Shown here one piece after another: positions 51,495 to 60,832 of a stretch of DNA of 64,000 nucleotides (position 1 is the first letter of the stretch; each line of letters starts with the position of its first letter). The translations under genes and the position numbers were made by a program. The notes beneath the pieces are model-generated. The model searched no databases, was not told the origin of the DNA, and worked only from the letters and a program-made list of their open reading frames with translations. Origin of the DNA: Parafrankia discariae (GTDB lineage Bacteria; Actinomycetota; Actinomycetes; Frankiales; Frankiaceae). Location of the stretch: positions 141,632 to 205,631 of the forward strand of contig NZ_KB891102.1 of the NCBI RefSeq assembly GCF_000373365.1. Direction: 5' to 3'.

Positions 51495-53042
51495 TCAGGA
51501 GAAACCAGCCAGGTGACGCAGATCCGCCAGTTGGTCGTTGAGCCACCGCCGGACATCGTGCGTGCGGACCTGCTCGGCGGCCGCGGCGAGCCGACGGTGC
51601 CGCTCCTCCATCGGCATCGTGAGCGCCGTGTAGAGGGCGTCGGCCATCTGCTGGACGTCGAACGGGTGCAGCGTGACGGCGAACTCGCCCAGCTCCTCGT
51701 GCGAACCGGCCATCTCGGACAGCGCCAGCACGCCACCGCGCCGGTTGACGACGGCGACCTCCTTGGCCACGAGGTTCATGCCGTCGGCGATCGCGTTGAC
51801 CATCAGCACGTCACAGATCGAGTAGGCGGCGACCGCCAGCGCGAAGTCCTCCACCATGCGCAGATCGATGGGCTGGCGCCCCTCCTTGGTGTGCCTGGCG
51901 TTGATCTCCGCGACGACCGCGCCGATCAGCGCGATGTAGTCGGCGTACTCCGGGACGTCGGTGCGGCTCGGCTGCAGCAGCGCGAGGAAGCTCACCCGCC
52001 CGACGAGCTCGGGATGCTGGTCGAGCAGGGTGCCGAAGGCCAGGAAGCCGCGCACCACGTTCTTGCTGGGGTCGGTGCGGTCCACCCGGAGCACGAGCTG
52101 GCGGTCCTCGTCGAGGAACACGTAGCGCAGCATCGCCATGTGGGCGGCGACGTCCTCGCTGGCCAGCGTGGCGTCGAGGGCCGCCGGGTCGACGGAGATC
52201 GGGTAGTAGCGGGCCCGCACCACCCGGTCGTTCACCGTGACGGTCAGCTCGTCGAGGTTGATCGGCAGGCCGAGCAGCTCGCCGGCGCACAGCACGAAGT
52301 TCCGGGCGTAGCGGCGGGTGTGGAAGCCGACGACGTCGCTGCCGAGCAGGCCGCGCAGCAGGCGCTCCCGGATGTTCCCGGGCAGCACGCGCCATTCGTC
52401 CGGGCCAGGCCACGGAATGTGCACGAAGTGGGTGAGGACCACGTCCGGGCACTGTTCGCGGACGTGTTCGGCCACCAGGTAGAAGTGGTAGTCCTGCAGC
52501 AGTACCAGTGCCTTGCCGCCACGGGACCGAACCTCGTCGGCGACGGCGTCGGCGTAGGCCCGGTTCACCGCGGCGTAGCCGTTCTCGAACGCGTCGTGCT
52601 CGGCCCGGGTGAGCACCGGCGCCAGTGACCGGCCGTACAGGCCGTGCTGGACGAACCACAGGATCGGGTTCGACCAGACGCTGTAGAAGTCGGCGTAGGC
52701 GTCCGGATCGGTCACCACCAGCCGGACCCGGATCGACGGGCCGTCCGGCTGCCCCTCGACGACGTGCGGGGTCGGCTGGGTCTGCACCAGGATCGCGCCG
52801 CCGTCGTTCTCACCGGCGACGGCGGCGTCCTCTGGGGTGGCGGCGCCGCACACCCAGACCGCGTCGTCGAGGTGCTCGGCGAGGCCGGACAGAGCGGACA
52901 CCAGCCCGCCGGCGCCACGGTTGACGGTCCGGCCGGACGCGTCACGATCGAAGCCGACAGGACCTCGGTTGGACAGCAGAACCAGCGGAAGATCGAGCAG
53001 GTCGATGTCCGACACGGCGGAAGAAGCCCTCCTGGTCGTCAT
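51495..53042 (-). CDS. GT20 trehalose-6-phosphate synthase family
   Basis: A glycosyltransferase of about 515 residues. LVLLSNRGPVGFD opens the fold, VLLQDYHFYLVAEHVRE and THFVHIPWPGPDEWR line the sugar-phosphate site, RVDRTDPSKNVVRGF contacts UDP/GDP-glucose phosphates, and ADGMNLVAKE is the C-terminal signature. It makes trehalose 6-phosphate or, as some actinobacterial relatives do, glucosylglycerol phosphate; the acceptor cannot be told from sequence. No otsB is adjacent. ATG 53042 is used; GTG 53015 is also possible. Confidence 0.87.
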   Translation of the reverse strand: MTTRRASSAVSDIDLLDLPLVLLSNRGPVGFDRDASGRTVNRGAGGLVSALSGLAEHLDDAVWVCGAATPEDAAVAGENDGGAILVQTQPTPHVVEGQPDGPSIRVRLVVTDPDAYADFYSVWSNPILWFVQHGLYGRSLAPVLTRAEHDAFENGYAAVNRAYADAVADEVRSRGGKALVLLQDYHFYLVAEHVREQCPDVVLTHFVHIPWPGPDEWRVLPGNIRERLLRGLLGSDVVGFHTRRYARNFVLCAGELLGLPINLDELTVTVNDRVVRARYYPISVDPAALDATLASEDVAAHMAMLRYVFLDEDRQLVLRVDRTDPSKNVVRGFLAFGTLLDQHPELVGRVSFLALLQPSRTDVPEYADYIALIGAVVAEINARHTKEGRQPIDLRMVEDFALAVAAYSICDVLMVNAIADGMNLVAKEVAVVNRRGGVLALSEMAGSHEELGEFAVTLHPFDVQQMADALYTALTMPMEERHRRLAAAAEQVRTHDVRRWLNDQLADLRHLAGFS

Positions 53043-53409
53043 GGTGCCCGGCACCGTCGGTCGGCGCACGGCCGGCAATGTGGGCACTGTCGGCCACGGC
53101 CCGCCGAAGGGTCGGGCGCACGGGACAATCCGGACTGTAGTGAGCCTTGCTACCGGATGCACCGCGTTGCCGCCCGGCCAGGACGTTGTTACCCGGCCAC
53201 CCGCCGGGTTACCACCAACGCACAGCGCGTGCGGGCCACGGCCGCACCGGCCCCGACCAGTTCGTCCGCGTACGCGGCGCTACGCGACCGGTGCCCGTAC
53301 CCGGCCGGTCCGACCGGGCCGCCCGTCGCGGTTCTCCCCCGCCGGCAGCAGCCCCACCAGCAGTGTGTCCGACACCACGCCCGAGCGGGGCCCGACGGTA
53401 CGCGACCGA
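53043..53409. other. gap between GT20 gene and small helical protein gene
   Basis: I see no convincing gene. For the GT20 gene on the minus strand, a TACAGT -10-like box lies about 90 bases upstream of the start. Several overlapping open frames exist on both strands but have poor composition. Confidence 0.4.
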
Positions 53410-53673
53410 TCACAGGCCGTCGCGGTAGACCTTGACCTCCTGGACGGCGTTGCCGAGCGCGGCGAGCGCGTTCTCCAGGCTGTCCCGGGTCTCGACCAGG
53501 GCGCTGGTGAGCTGTTCGACGGCGAGGTGCTCACTGCCGTCGGTGGCCGCCACGACCATCGCCTGCGCTTCCTCGATCATGTTGAGCGCGCCCTCGAGCT
53601 GGCCGGTCACATCCTCCGTGCGCCGGAACGCCTCGTCGAGTTGCGCCTTGACGTCGGCGATCGTCCCTGCCAC
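53410..53673 (-). CDS. 87-residue helical protein of the FtsK-like operon
   Basis: An all-helical 87-residue protein (IADVKAQLDEAFRRTEDV, EGALNMIEEAQAMVV, LTSALVETRDSLENALAAL) likely to fold as a helical hairpin or coiled coil. Its size and helical build recall WXG100/Esx substrates, but there is no W-x-G turn. It is the last gene of the operon with the FtsK-like and membrane proteins. GTG start with GGAG eight bases upstream. Confidence 0.75.
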   Translation of the reverse strand: MAGTIADVKAQLDEAFRRTEDVTGQLEGALNMIEEAQAMVVAATDGSEHLAVEQLTSALVETRDSLENALAALGNAVQEVKVYRDGL

Positions 53674-53787
53674 CGTGCACTCCGTTCCTTGACCGACTGG
53701 ACCGAGCGGACCGGCTGGACCGACCGGGTAGACCGGGTTCTGGCACCCGACCGGGCCCGCGCACCGGCGCGGGCCGCCGGCCCGGTT

Positions 53788-55005
53788 TCAACGCCGCCCG
53801 GATCCGCCCTGGCCGGCGGGTTTGGACGAACCGGTACCCGAGCCGAAGCCCAGCCCGAACCGCAGCGCGAGCGCGAGCACGGCCAGCGAGGCGATGGCGC
53901 CCGGCGGCTCGATGGGCACGAAACCGAGCGTCGCGAAGACCGCCACCGCCGCCGACGCCGCGGCGAGCAGGCCGCTGCGCACCGCGGCCGCGGCCGACGA
54001 GGCGGACGAGCCGGTGGCCGCGACCACCGCGACCGCGCCCACTCCCCCGGCCGCGGCCAGGCACGGCAGCGCCGGCGCCGCCACGAACACCCGGGCCGCC
54101 ACCGTCAGCGCGCCACCGAGCGCGCAGCACAGGGCGGTGACCAGCCCCGCGGACAGCCCCCCGGCTCCCTTCGCCACCGCGCGCAGCTCGGCGGATCGGG
54201 TCATCACCTCCAGGCACAGCCGGTAGGCCAGCTTCTTCGCCTGCTCCGGGTCGACCAGACCGTCGGCGCCGATCAGCCGGCCGGCGGGCGGCGCACCGGG
54301 CCGCCGCGCGCTGGAACCCGCCCCACCGAGCCGTTTCTCGTCGCGCCGGCCCGCGGCGGGCCGCTCGTCGACACCGCGGGCCCGCGAGCCACGCGACGCG
54401 CGGCGGCCGCCCGTCGCGTCGATCGCCAGCGCCGCGGGACGGCCGGCGCGGCCGCGGTCGAGCCCGTCCAGATCACCGGCGTACCGCTGGTAGACGGCCT
54501 CGAGGTCGGGCCGCTGGCCCTTGCGTGGGCGCACCTGGTCGAGCTCGCCCAGGCCGTGCTGGGCCAGCGACCCGCCGACCTGCCCCCAGACGGACCCGAT
54601 GCGGGTACGGATGTCGTCGGCCGCCGAGCGGTGCCGGCGGGCGATCACGTCGTGCCCCTCCTGCCGGGCGGCGAGGCTCTCGGCGAGCCGGGCCCGCACC
54701 GCGTCGGAGGCCCCCATCAGTTCTCGGTACCGGTTGGCCGCGACCAGCGGATGGTCGAGCTCCCGCGGCACGAAACCCCCGGGCCGGGCCGGCACGGCCG
54801 CGGCGGAGCCGGGCCGCGGCGCGGGCGTGGTGGCGCCGGGGGGCGCCGTCGGCACGAGTTGCCCGTCCGGGATCCCGGCGAGACCACCGCCGCTCACGCC
54901 GCCCGGCCCACGGCCGGCACCCGCCCCGGCGGCGCCGGGACCCGTCGAGAGTCCATCCGGATCAGCCATCCTCCGCGCATTCCCCGCCTCGGGCGGATCA
55001 CTCAC
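53788..55005 (-). CDS. polytopic membrane protein of the FtsK-like operon
   Basis: About 405 residues, family not recognised. The N-terminal ~75 residues are Gly/Pro/Ala-rich; residues ~80-170 are helical and charged (NRYRELMGASDAVRARLAESL, VWGQVGGSLAQHGLGELDQV); a basic linker follows, then four hydrophobic segments (~270-385) and a Gly/Ser tail. GTG 55005 is chosen because ATG 54969 has its ribosome site abutting it. It lies 20 bases after the FtsK-like gene and 114 bases before the small helical gene, pointing to a shared membrane complex. Confidence 0.7.
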   Translation of the reverse strand: MSDPPEAGNARRMADPDGLSTGPGAAGAGAGRGPGGVSGGGLAGIPDGQLVPTAPPGATTPAPRPGSAAAVPARPGGFVPRELDHPLVAANRYRELMGASDAVRARLAESLAARQEGHDVIARRHRSAADDIRTRIGSVWGQVGGSLAQHGLGELDQVRPRKGQRPDLEAVYQRYAGDLDGLDRGRAGRPAALAIDATGGRRASRGSRARGVDERPAAGRRDEKRLGGAGSSARRPGAPPAGRLIGADGLVDPEQAKKLAYRLCLEVMTRSAELRAVAKGAGGLSAGLVTALCCALGGALTVAARVFVAAPALPCLAAAGGVGAVAVVAATGSSASSAAAAVRSGLLAAASAAVAVFATLGFVPIEPPGAIASLAVLALALRFGLGFGSGTGSSKPAGQGGSGRR

Positions 55006-55025
55006 CCCACCCCGGCCCGCGCCGA

Positions 55026-57935
55026 TCACAGCGCCGCTCCGCTCTCGGCCGCCGCTCCCGCGCCGAGCGGGGCGAACGGGACGACGGTGCGCGGCTCCGC
55101 CTGGGCGTGCCGGTCGAACAGCACCGCCCGGTTCGGCGTTGTACCGGCCGTGACCGGACGGTGCCCCGCGAGGCCGAACAGGTCGCCACCGGGCAGCCCG
55201 GTCGCCGCCCAGGCCGCGATGTCGTCCCGATGCCCCGGGCCGAGATCGTCCACCATCCGGGACGGCGCCCGCCACCAGCAGAGCAGGTGCACGCCGGTGG
55301 CCGGGCCGCGTCGGGTCAGCGTCCGCAGATCGTCGAGGCCGGACCGGCGTGACGCGTCGTCGCGGCCTTCCAGTCCGGCCCGGCCGGCGTCCATCGCGAA
55401 CACGACGATCAGCCGCAGGCCCGTGGTGGCCTCGCCGTGCCCGGCGAGCGCGGCCTCCTCCCGGGCCCGGATCTCCGCCGCGGCCGACCCCAGCACCCCG
55501 CGCAGACCGGTGACGTCCGTGACATGGGTGGGATGGCCGGAGCGCCGCAGGATGTCCGCCGTGACCTCGGCCGCGGCCACCGTGGCCGGATCGGCGGCCA
55601 CCACGTCGACGACCAGCCCGCCGCGCGGCGTCTGGGCGCCGACGGACACCGCCGCCGCCTGGACCATGCCGACCGCCTCCCGGCGCAGCGGGCCGAGGAT
55701 CGCCAGGTGCCGGCCCGGCAGCCGGGCCAGGCGCACCCCCACCGCCGGCGGGGCCAGGTCCAGCGGGACGCCGACGAAGGCCAGCGGATCCCCCGCCGCC
55801 GCCTCCCCGGGCAGCGGCGCCGGCCGCCCGGCCAGCGCCTGGAAGGCCGGGTTGTCGGCGAGGACGGCCGGCGCGTGGCCGACGAACACCCGCGGCGCCC
55901 GCAGCGGCGGGACGGCCCGGGCCACGAGGGTCTCGATCCGCTCCCGCAGCCCGGCGATCACCTTCGGGTCGGGATAGGCCACCCGGACGTGCTCGTTGCC
56001 GATCGGATGGCCGTTGCGCCGGTTCACGATGGCCTCGCCGACCCCGGACAGCGCGCCCGCCGCCTCGTTCGCGGTCGACAGCAGGACCCGCGACTCGGAG
56101 ATCGACGTCCGCAGCGCGACCCGCAGCGCGAACTGGCCGAAGATCGATCCGCGCTTGCCCGCGGTCGCGTCCAGCGCGTCGATGCCGGACAGCGTCTGGC
56201 TGGCCAGCAGCAGGTGGATCCCGTAGGCGCGGCCCTGCCGGGCGATCACCTCCAGCAGCGCGACCGCCTCCCGGGCGACCGCGTCGAGCGGGGTGAGCAT
56301 GACCTGGAACTCGTCGATCACGATCAGGGTGCGCGGCCAGGGGGAGCTGCGGTCCGCGGCGCGCAGCCCGCGCAGGTCGCGCGCGCCGACGGCCCGCATC
56401 GTCACCGAGCGCCGCTGCATCTCGTCCCGGGCGGCGCGCAGCACCGCGACGCCGAACTCCCGGTCGCTCTCGATGCCGACGGTGTCGGCGTGCGGAAGGT
56501 AGAAGGGGTCACCCGGGCGCGCCGCGAACTGGGCGAACTCCAGGCCCTCCTTGAAGTCGAGCAGGTGGAAGCGGAGCTGGTCCGGGCCGTAGCGGGCGGC
56601 CAGGCCGTAGACCACGTCGAGCAGCAGGGTCGACTTCCCCGCCCCGGCCTGGCCGCCCACGAGGCCGTGCACGGTGTCGTCGTCGAAGGCGAGGGTGACC
56701 TCGCCGTCCGGGCCGTGCGCCACCGGGACGGACACCCCGGCCGAGCTCTCGTACTCCCAGAGCCCGGCGGGCAGCAGGCCGCCCAGGTCCGGCGCGCGGG
56801 CGGCGGCCCGCTCCACCCCGACGGCGACCCGGGCCGTGACGTCCGCGACGACCGCCGGCGGCGGGGGTTCGTCCAGGACACAGCCGAGCAGGCCGGACAG
56901 GGTGGTGCGCCAGCCGCCGGGCATCCCGCCGTCGCTCTCGCCGCGCAGGGCCAGCAGCTCGACCGCGGTGATCGTCTCGGCGTTCGGCAGCCTCCCCGCG
57001 GCCCGGCCACCACCGGTGTCCACCCCACCGCCGCCGGGCTCCACCACCGCGATGACGTGCACTCCGCACGACGGCCCCTGGGAGGCCACCGCGTCCAGCG
57101 CGCGGGCGGCCTCGTCGGGCAGGGACGGCCAGCCCAGCAGCACCAGCAGCCGCCACGGCTCCGACCGGGGCAGGCCGGCGTCCTCCCGTTCCCGCAGCGA
57201 GTCGAACCGGCCGGCGAGGCGTTCGACGGTGATCCGGCCGACCTCGCCGGAGAGCTCGGCGAGGGCGAGCTCCAGGCGCGCGCGGCTGGTCAGCGTCGGG
57301 CCGACGACCCCGGCCACCCGCAGCGGGGCGAAGGCGGCGAGCCCGGCCCCGAGCTCGTGCGGGTCGTAGACGGTGATCCGCACCCCGCCGGGGGGGACGC
57401 TCGCCAGGATCCGGGTGAGCAGGCCGCGAACCAGGCCGACCGCCTCGCCGCGGCGGGGGCGGGTCGTCTCGATCTGCAGGTTGCCCGCGTCGAGCAGCGG
57501 CACCGCCAGCGGCACCTCGACGGTGCGCTCCCCGCGGGCCAGCGGCGGCACGAGGATCCGGCCCAGCCGCCACAGCCCCGGTCGAACCGGTGGCCCGGGC
57601 GTGGGGTCGGCACCGCCCGCGGGCGGTGTTCCCCGCCACTCCGTTCCCCGCCACTCCGGCGCGTCCCAGCCGGCGCCGGCGAACGCGGGCGCCTGCCGCC
57701 GGGCGAGCGCGCCGGCCTCGCTCAGCGCGAGCGCGACCTGGTCGAGATCACCGGCGAGGTCGGCCGGCACCGCGCCGAGCGTCTCCGGGTCGAGTGGGGC
57801 GGCCGACGGGACGGGCACCGCACCGGAGGCCAGCCCGCTCGCCTGCTCGTCGAGCTGGTCGGCGAGCGCGAGTGCCGCCTCCAGGCTCTCGGTGATGCCG
57901 GAGACGAGCAGGCGTGCTCGCCGCGTGCCCGACAC
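55026..57935 (-). CDS. FtsK/SpoIIIE (EccC-like) ATPase with one intact and two degenerate domains
   Basis: A 969-residue cytosolic protein without membrane spans. Residues ~1-90 are helical; ~140-370 resemble an FtsK-fold ATPase without a P-loop (WRLLVLLGWPSL); ~400-690 are an intact domain with GGQAGAGKST (~427-436) as Walker A and TLIVIDEF (~536-543) as Walker B; ~720-960 form a third fold whose P-loop is eroded to GPLRREAVG. This three-domain plan is like EccC of type VII secretion. Start is GTG 57935. It leads an operon with the membrane protein and the small helical protein. Confidence 0.85.
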   Translation of the reverse strand: MSGTRRARLLVSGITESLEAALALADQLDEQASGLASGAVPVPSAAPLDPETLGAVPADLAGDLDQVALALSEAGALARRQAPAFAGAGWDAPEWRGTEWRGTPPAGGADPTPGPPVRPGLWRLGRILVPPLARGERTVEVPLAVPLLDAGNLQIETTRPRRGEAVGLVRGLLTRILASVPPGGVRITVYDPHELGAGLAAFAPLRVAGVVGPTLTSRARLELALAELSGEVGRITVERLAGRFDSLREREDAGLPRSEPWRLLVLLGWPSLPDEAARALDAVASQGPSCGVHVIAVVEPGGGGVDTGGGRAAGRLPNAETITAVELLALRGESDGGMPGGWRTTLSGLLGCVLDEPPPPAVVADVTARVAVGVERAAARAPDLGGLLPAGLWEYESSAGVSVPVAHGPDGEVTLAFDDDTVHGLVGGQAGAGKSTLLLDVVYGLAARYGPDQLRFHLLDFKEGLEFAQFAARPGDPFYLPHADTVGIESDREFGVAVLRAARDEMQRRSVTMRAVGARDLRGLRAADRSSPWPRTLIVIDEFQVMLTPLDAVAREAVALLEVIARQGRAYGIHLLLASQTLSGIDALDATAGKRGSIFGQFALRVALRTSISESRVLLSTANEAAGALSGVGEAIVNRRNGHPIGNEHVRVAYPDPKVIAGLRERIETLVARAVPPLRAPRVFVGHAPAVLADNPAFQALAGRPAPLPGEAAAGDPLAFVGVPLDLAPPAVGVRLARLPGRHLAILGPLRREAVGMVQAAAVSVGAQTPRGGLVVDVVAADPATVAAAEVTADILRRSGHPTHVTDVTGLRGVLGSAAAEIRAREEAALAGHGEATTGLRLIVVFAMDAGRAGLEGRDDASRRSGLDDLRTLTRRGPATGVHLLCWWRAPSRMVDDLGPGHRDDIAAWAATGLPGGDLFGLAGHRPVTAGTTPNRAVLFDRHAQAEPRTVVPFAPLGAGAAAESGAAL

Positions 57936-58304
57936 CGCGACCTCCTCGCGACAGACGACCGGAACGTCTCCTGACCGGGCCGCGTCCGCGACGCCACGAC
58001 ACCTGCCGCCACCTGACCTGGTGCCGGCTGGCGGATCACCGCCAGCGATCAGTCACTGGCACACCACGCTAGCGACCGTCGCGTCACGTCGGGCCGTTTC
58101 ACCGCATGCGGAACCGTCGACCACCCGGGTGTCTCCGGCCGGTGTCCCCGGTCAGTTCGACCGATAACCGTGGGAAACACCCGACGATGAACTGGACCGT
58201 ACCGGATGCCCGCCGGGACACCGACGGTTTATCCGCTGTGTCGCGCGTGTTCAATGGCCCGGCGGAGGAGCATCGACGTGGACGCCGTACGGGAGGGCAC
58301 ACAA
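57936..58304. other. divergent promoter region
   Basis: This gap separates the FtsK-like gene (minus) and the HAD gene (plus). Nothing gene-like is present. Moderately AT-richer sequence (58150-58210) could hold the promoters, but no clear -35/-10 pair is seen. Confidence 0.4.
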
Positions 58305-58862
58305 GTGACTGAAGTCGACGGCGTGGCCGGCGGAGGCGCCCTGGCCGGTACGGGTGCCCCGGCCGGCGCGGGCGAGGCGCCGGCGGACCGGCCGCTGGCC
58401 GTCATCGACGTCGACGGGGTGGTCGCCGACGTGCGGCACCGCCTGCGTTTCCTGCGCGCACGCCCCGGCGACTGGGACGCCTTCTTCGCCGCCGCGGACA
58501 TCGATCCGCCGCTGGTCGAGGGGGTGGAGCTGGTGCGCTCGCTCGCCCGCGACCACGAGGTGCTCTGGTTGACCGGGCGCCCGGAACGCTCCCGGCCCGC
58601 GACCGAGCGCTGGCTGCGGGACCAGGGGCTGCCCCTCAACGAGCTGCGGATGCGCCCGGACGCGGACCGCCGCCCGGCGCGGATCTTCAAGCGCTCCGAG
58701 CTGCGCCGGCTCGGCGTGCACCGCCGGGTCGCGGTCGTGGTCGACGACGACCCGGCGGTCGTGGAACTGCTGCGCGCCGACGGCTGGCCGGTGCTGCGCG
58801 CCGACTGGGTCGCCTACGAGCCCACCCTGGGCAACGCCCAGGACACCGAGGGCCGCACCTGA
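58305..58862 (+). CDS. HAD-superfamily phosphatase (PNKP-like)
   Basis: A protein of about 185 residues. LAVIDVDGVVADVRHRL is motif I with the nucleophile Asp, LWLTGRPERSRPATERWL motif II, a Lys in ARIFKRSELRRLG motif III and VVVVDDDPAVVELL-like motif IV. The pattern is close to the 3'-phosphatase domain of polynucleotide kinases and HAD 5'-nucleotidases. Two starts are well placed: GTG 58305 (GGGAGG, 8 bases) and GTG 58278 (GGAGG, 9 bases); the shorter is given. Confidence 0.82.
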   Translation: MTEVDGVAGGGALAGTGAPAGAGEAPADRPLAVIDVDGVVADVRHRLRFLRARPGDWDAFFAAADIDPPLVEGVELVRSLARDHEVLWLTGRPERSRPATERWLRDQGLPLNELRMRPDADRRPARIFKRSELRRLGVHRRVAVVVDDDPAVVELLRADGWPVLRADWVAYEPTLGNAQDTEGRT

Positions 58863-58925
58863 GGCCCGGGCACCGCCCGACCAGACCGGCCCGGCCCCAT
58901 CTGGACCGGCCTCGTCAGCCGCCCG

Positions 58926-59738
58926 TCAGCGGGTGGCGTCCCGGCGGTACGCCCGGACGGCCAGCGGCCCGAACACCAGCAGGATCCCGCCGCACCAGGC
59001 GAGTGAGACCAGCAGATCCTCGGCCACCGGGCCACCCAGGAACAGGGCGCGCACGGCGTCCACGGTGACGGTGACCGGCTGGTGGTCGGCGAAGGCCTGC
59101 AACCAGCCGGGCATCGTGTCGACCCGGGCGAAGGCGGAGCTGGCGAAGACGAGCGGGAAGACCCAGATCATCCCGCCGGACTGGGCCGCCTCCACGCTGC
59201 GCACCGACATGCCGATCACCGCCGACACCCAGGAGAAGGCGTAGGAGAAGATCAGCATGACGCCGAACCCCGCCAGGACGGCCGGGACGGTGGTGTCACC
59301 GAAGCGGAAGCCGACCGCCAGGCCGACCAGCAGCATGATCAGGATGATCAGGGCGTTGCGGACCAGATCGGCGAGCGTCCGCCCGGTCAGCAGGGCCGAG
59401 CGGCTCATCGGCAGCGACCGGAAGCGGTCGATCAGCCCCTCCTCCTTGTCGTTGGCCAGGCCGATCCCGGTCATCATCGCGCCGAAGATCACCGTCTGCA
59501 CGAAGACGCCGGGCATCAGGTAGTCGACGTAGTCGAGATCCGGGCCGACGTCGATCGCGCCCCCGAACACGTAGCTGAACAGCAGCACGAACAGCACGGG
59601 CTGGATCATGGAGAAGACCAGCAGTTCGGGCACCCGCCAGGTCTTCAGCAGGTTGCGCCGGCACATGACCCAGGCGTCGAGGAGCTCCCAGGACAGCCGG
59701 CCGCTCCGCGCGACGGGTGTCAGGTCGAGGGTGGTCAT
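58926..59738 (-). CDS. ABC-2 type permease (DrrB-like)
   Basis: A 270-residue permease with six hydrophobic segments. The family pattern KEEGLIDRFRSLPMSRSALLTGR lies between helices 2 and 3. It pairs with the ATPase whose stop it overlaps (ATGA at 59735-59738). DrrAB-type pumps export antibiotics and lipids; the substrate here is unknown. Confidence 0.92.
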   Translation of the reverse strand: MTTLDLTPVARSGRLSWELLDAWVMCRRNLLKTWRVPELLVFSMIQPVLFVLLFSYVFGGAIDVGPDLDYVDYLMPGVFVQTVIFGAMMTGIGLANDKEEGLIDRFRSLPMSRSALLTGRTLADLVRNALIILIMLLVGLAVGFRFGDTTVPAVLAGFGVMLIFSYAFSWVSAVIGMSVRSVEAAQSGGMIWVFPLVFASSAFARVDTMPGWLQAFADHQPVTVTVDAVRALFLGGPVAEDLLVSLAWCGGILLVFGPLAVRAYRRDATR

Positions 59739-60772
59739 GCCTTCACCAGATCCCGCTCGTCGCCGGTACGCGGGCCGGGGGGCCCGCCGTCACCGCCCGG
59801 CCCGCCGGCAGCCGACGCGCCCGCCGGGCCGCCCGCGCCGTGACCGGTCAGGGTCATGAAGACGTCGTCGAGGGACGGGCGGTGCAGCGCGACGTCGACG
59901 ATCGTGACCCCGATCTCGTCGAGACCGCGCACGACCTCGGCGAGGACACCCGCGCCCGAGACCGGGACGCTCACCCGGCGCTCGTCGGCGTGCACGGTGG
60001 CCGCGCCGGTGCCGGACCGGGCCAGCACCGCGGCGGCGCCCCCGAGGTCGCCGCCCTCGGCCACGGTGATGTCGAGCCGGTCGCCACCGATCTGGCGTTT
60101 GAGGTCGTCGGTGGTGCCCTGCGCGATCACCCGCCCGCTGTCGACGACGGAGACCCGGTCGGCGAGCTGGTCGGCCTCCTCCAGGTACTGCGTGGTCAGC
60201 AGCACGGTGGTGCCGTCGCGCACGAGGTCGGCGATCACCCGCCACATGGCCTGGCGGCTGCGTGGATCCAACCCCGTCGTGGGTTCGTCCAGGAACAGCA
60301 CGGCGGGCGCCATGATGAGGCTCGCCGCGAGGTCGAGGCGCCGGCGCATGCCGCCCGAGTACGTCTTCGCCTGCCGCCCGGCGGCCTCGGCGAGGTCGAA
60401 GCGCTCGAGCAGCTCGACCGCCCGCGCCCGCGCGGTACGGCCGGGCAGCCGGTACAGCCGGCCGAACATCTCCAGGTTCTCCAGGCCGGTCAGCCGCTCG
60501 TCGACGGCCGCGTACTGGCCGGTCAGACCGATCCGGGGACGGACCAGCTGCGGTTGGCGCAGCACGTCGACCCCGAGGACCTCGGCCCGCCCGCCGTCGG
60601 CGGCGAGCAGGGTGGCCAGGATGCGGACGGCGGTGGTCTTGCCGGCCCCGTTGGGGCCGAGAACGCCGTGGACCGTGCCCTCCGCGACGAGGAGGTCAAG
60701 CCCGGCAAGGGCTGTGTGCCGGCCGTAGTTCTTGCGGAGGCCCTCGACGAGGACCGCGGGATGATCCGTCAC
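59735..60772 (-). CDS. daunorubicin-type ABC transporter ATPase (DrrA-like)
   Basis: A 345-residue ATPase. GPNGAGKTTAVRIL is Walker A, TYSGGMRRRLDLAASLI the signature, LFLDEPTTGLDP Walker B, and HRPSLDDVFMTLTGH the DrrA C-terminal motif. It powers the adjacent permease. The Gly/Pro-rich tail runs into the permease start. GTG 60772 lies six bases after TACGGT and may be a leaderless start. Confidence 0.93.
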   Translation of the reverse strand: MTDHPAVLVEGLRKNYGRHTALAGLDLLVAEGTVHGVLGPNGAGKTTAVRILATLLAADGGRAEVLGVDVLRQPQLVRPRIGLTGQYAAVDERLTGLENLEMFGRLYRLPGRTARARAVELLERFDLAEAAGRQAKTYSGGMRRRLDLAASLIMAPAVLFLDEPTTGLDPRSRQAMWRVIADLVRDGTTVLLTTQYLEEADQLADRVSVVDSGRVIAQGTTDDLKRQIGGDRLDITVAEGGDLGGAAAVLARSGTGAATVHADERRVSVPVSGAGVLAEVVRGLDEIGVTIVDVALHRPSLDDVFMTLTGHGAGGPAGASAAGGPGGDGGPPGPRTGDERDLVKA

Positions 60773-60832
60773 ACGGGGACCGTACGCCAGGGCACCGACA
60801 GTTCCCCAACGGTTTTCCCGCGGGCGTGGCGA

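Noticed and set aside
53189-53413. 74-codon ORF whose GTGA overlaps the stop of the 87-residue helical protein
   Set aside because: The overlap is suggestive, but the product is Cys/Trp/Arg-rich without recognisable structure, and another frame looks equally good in part.
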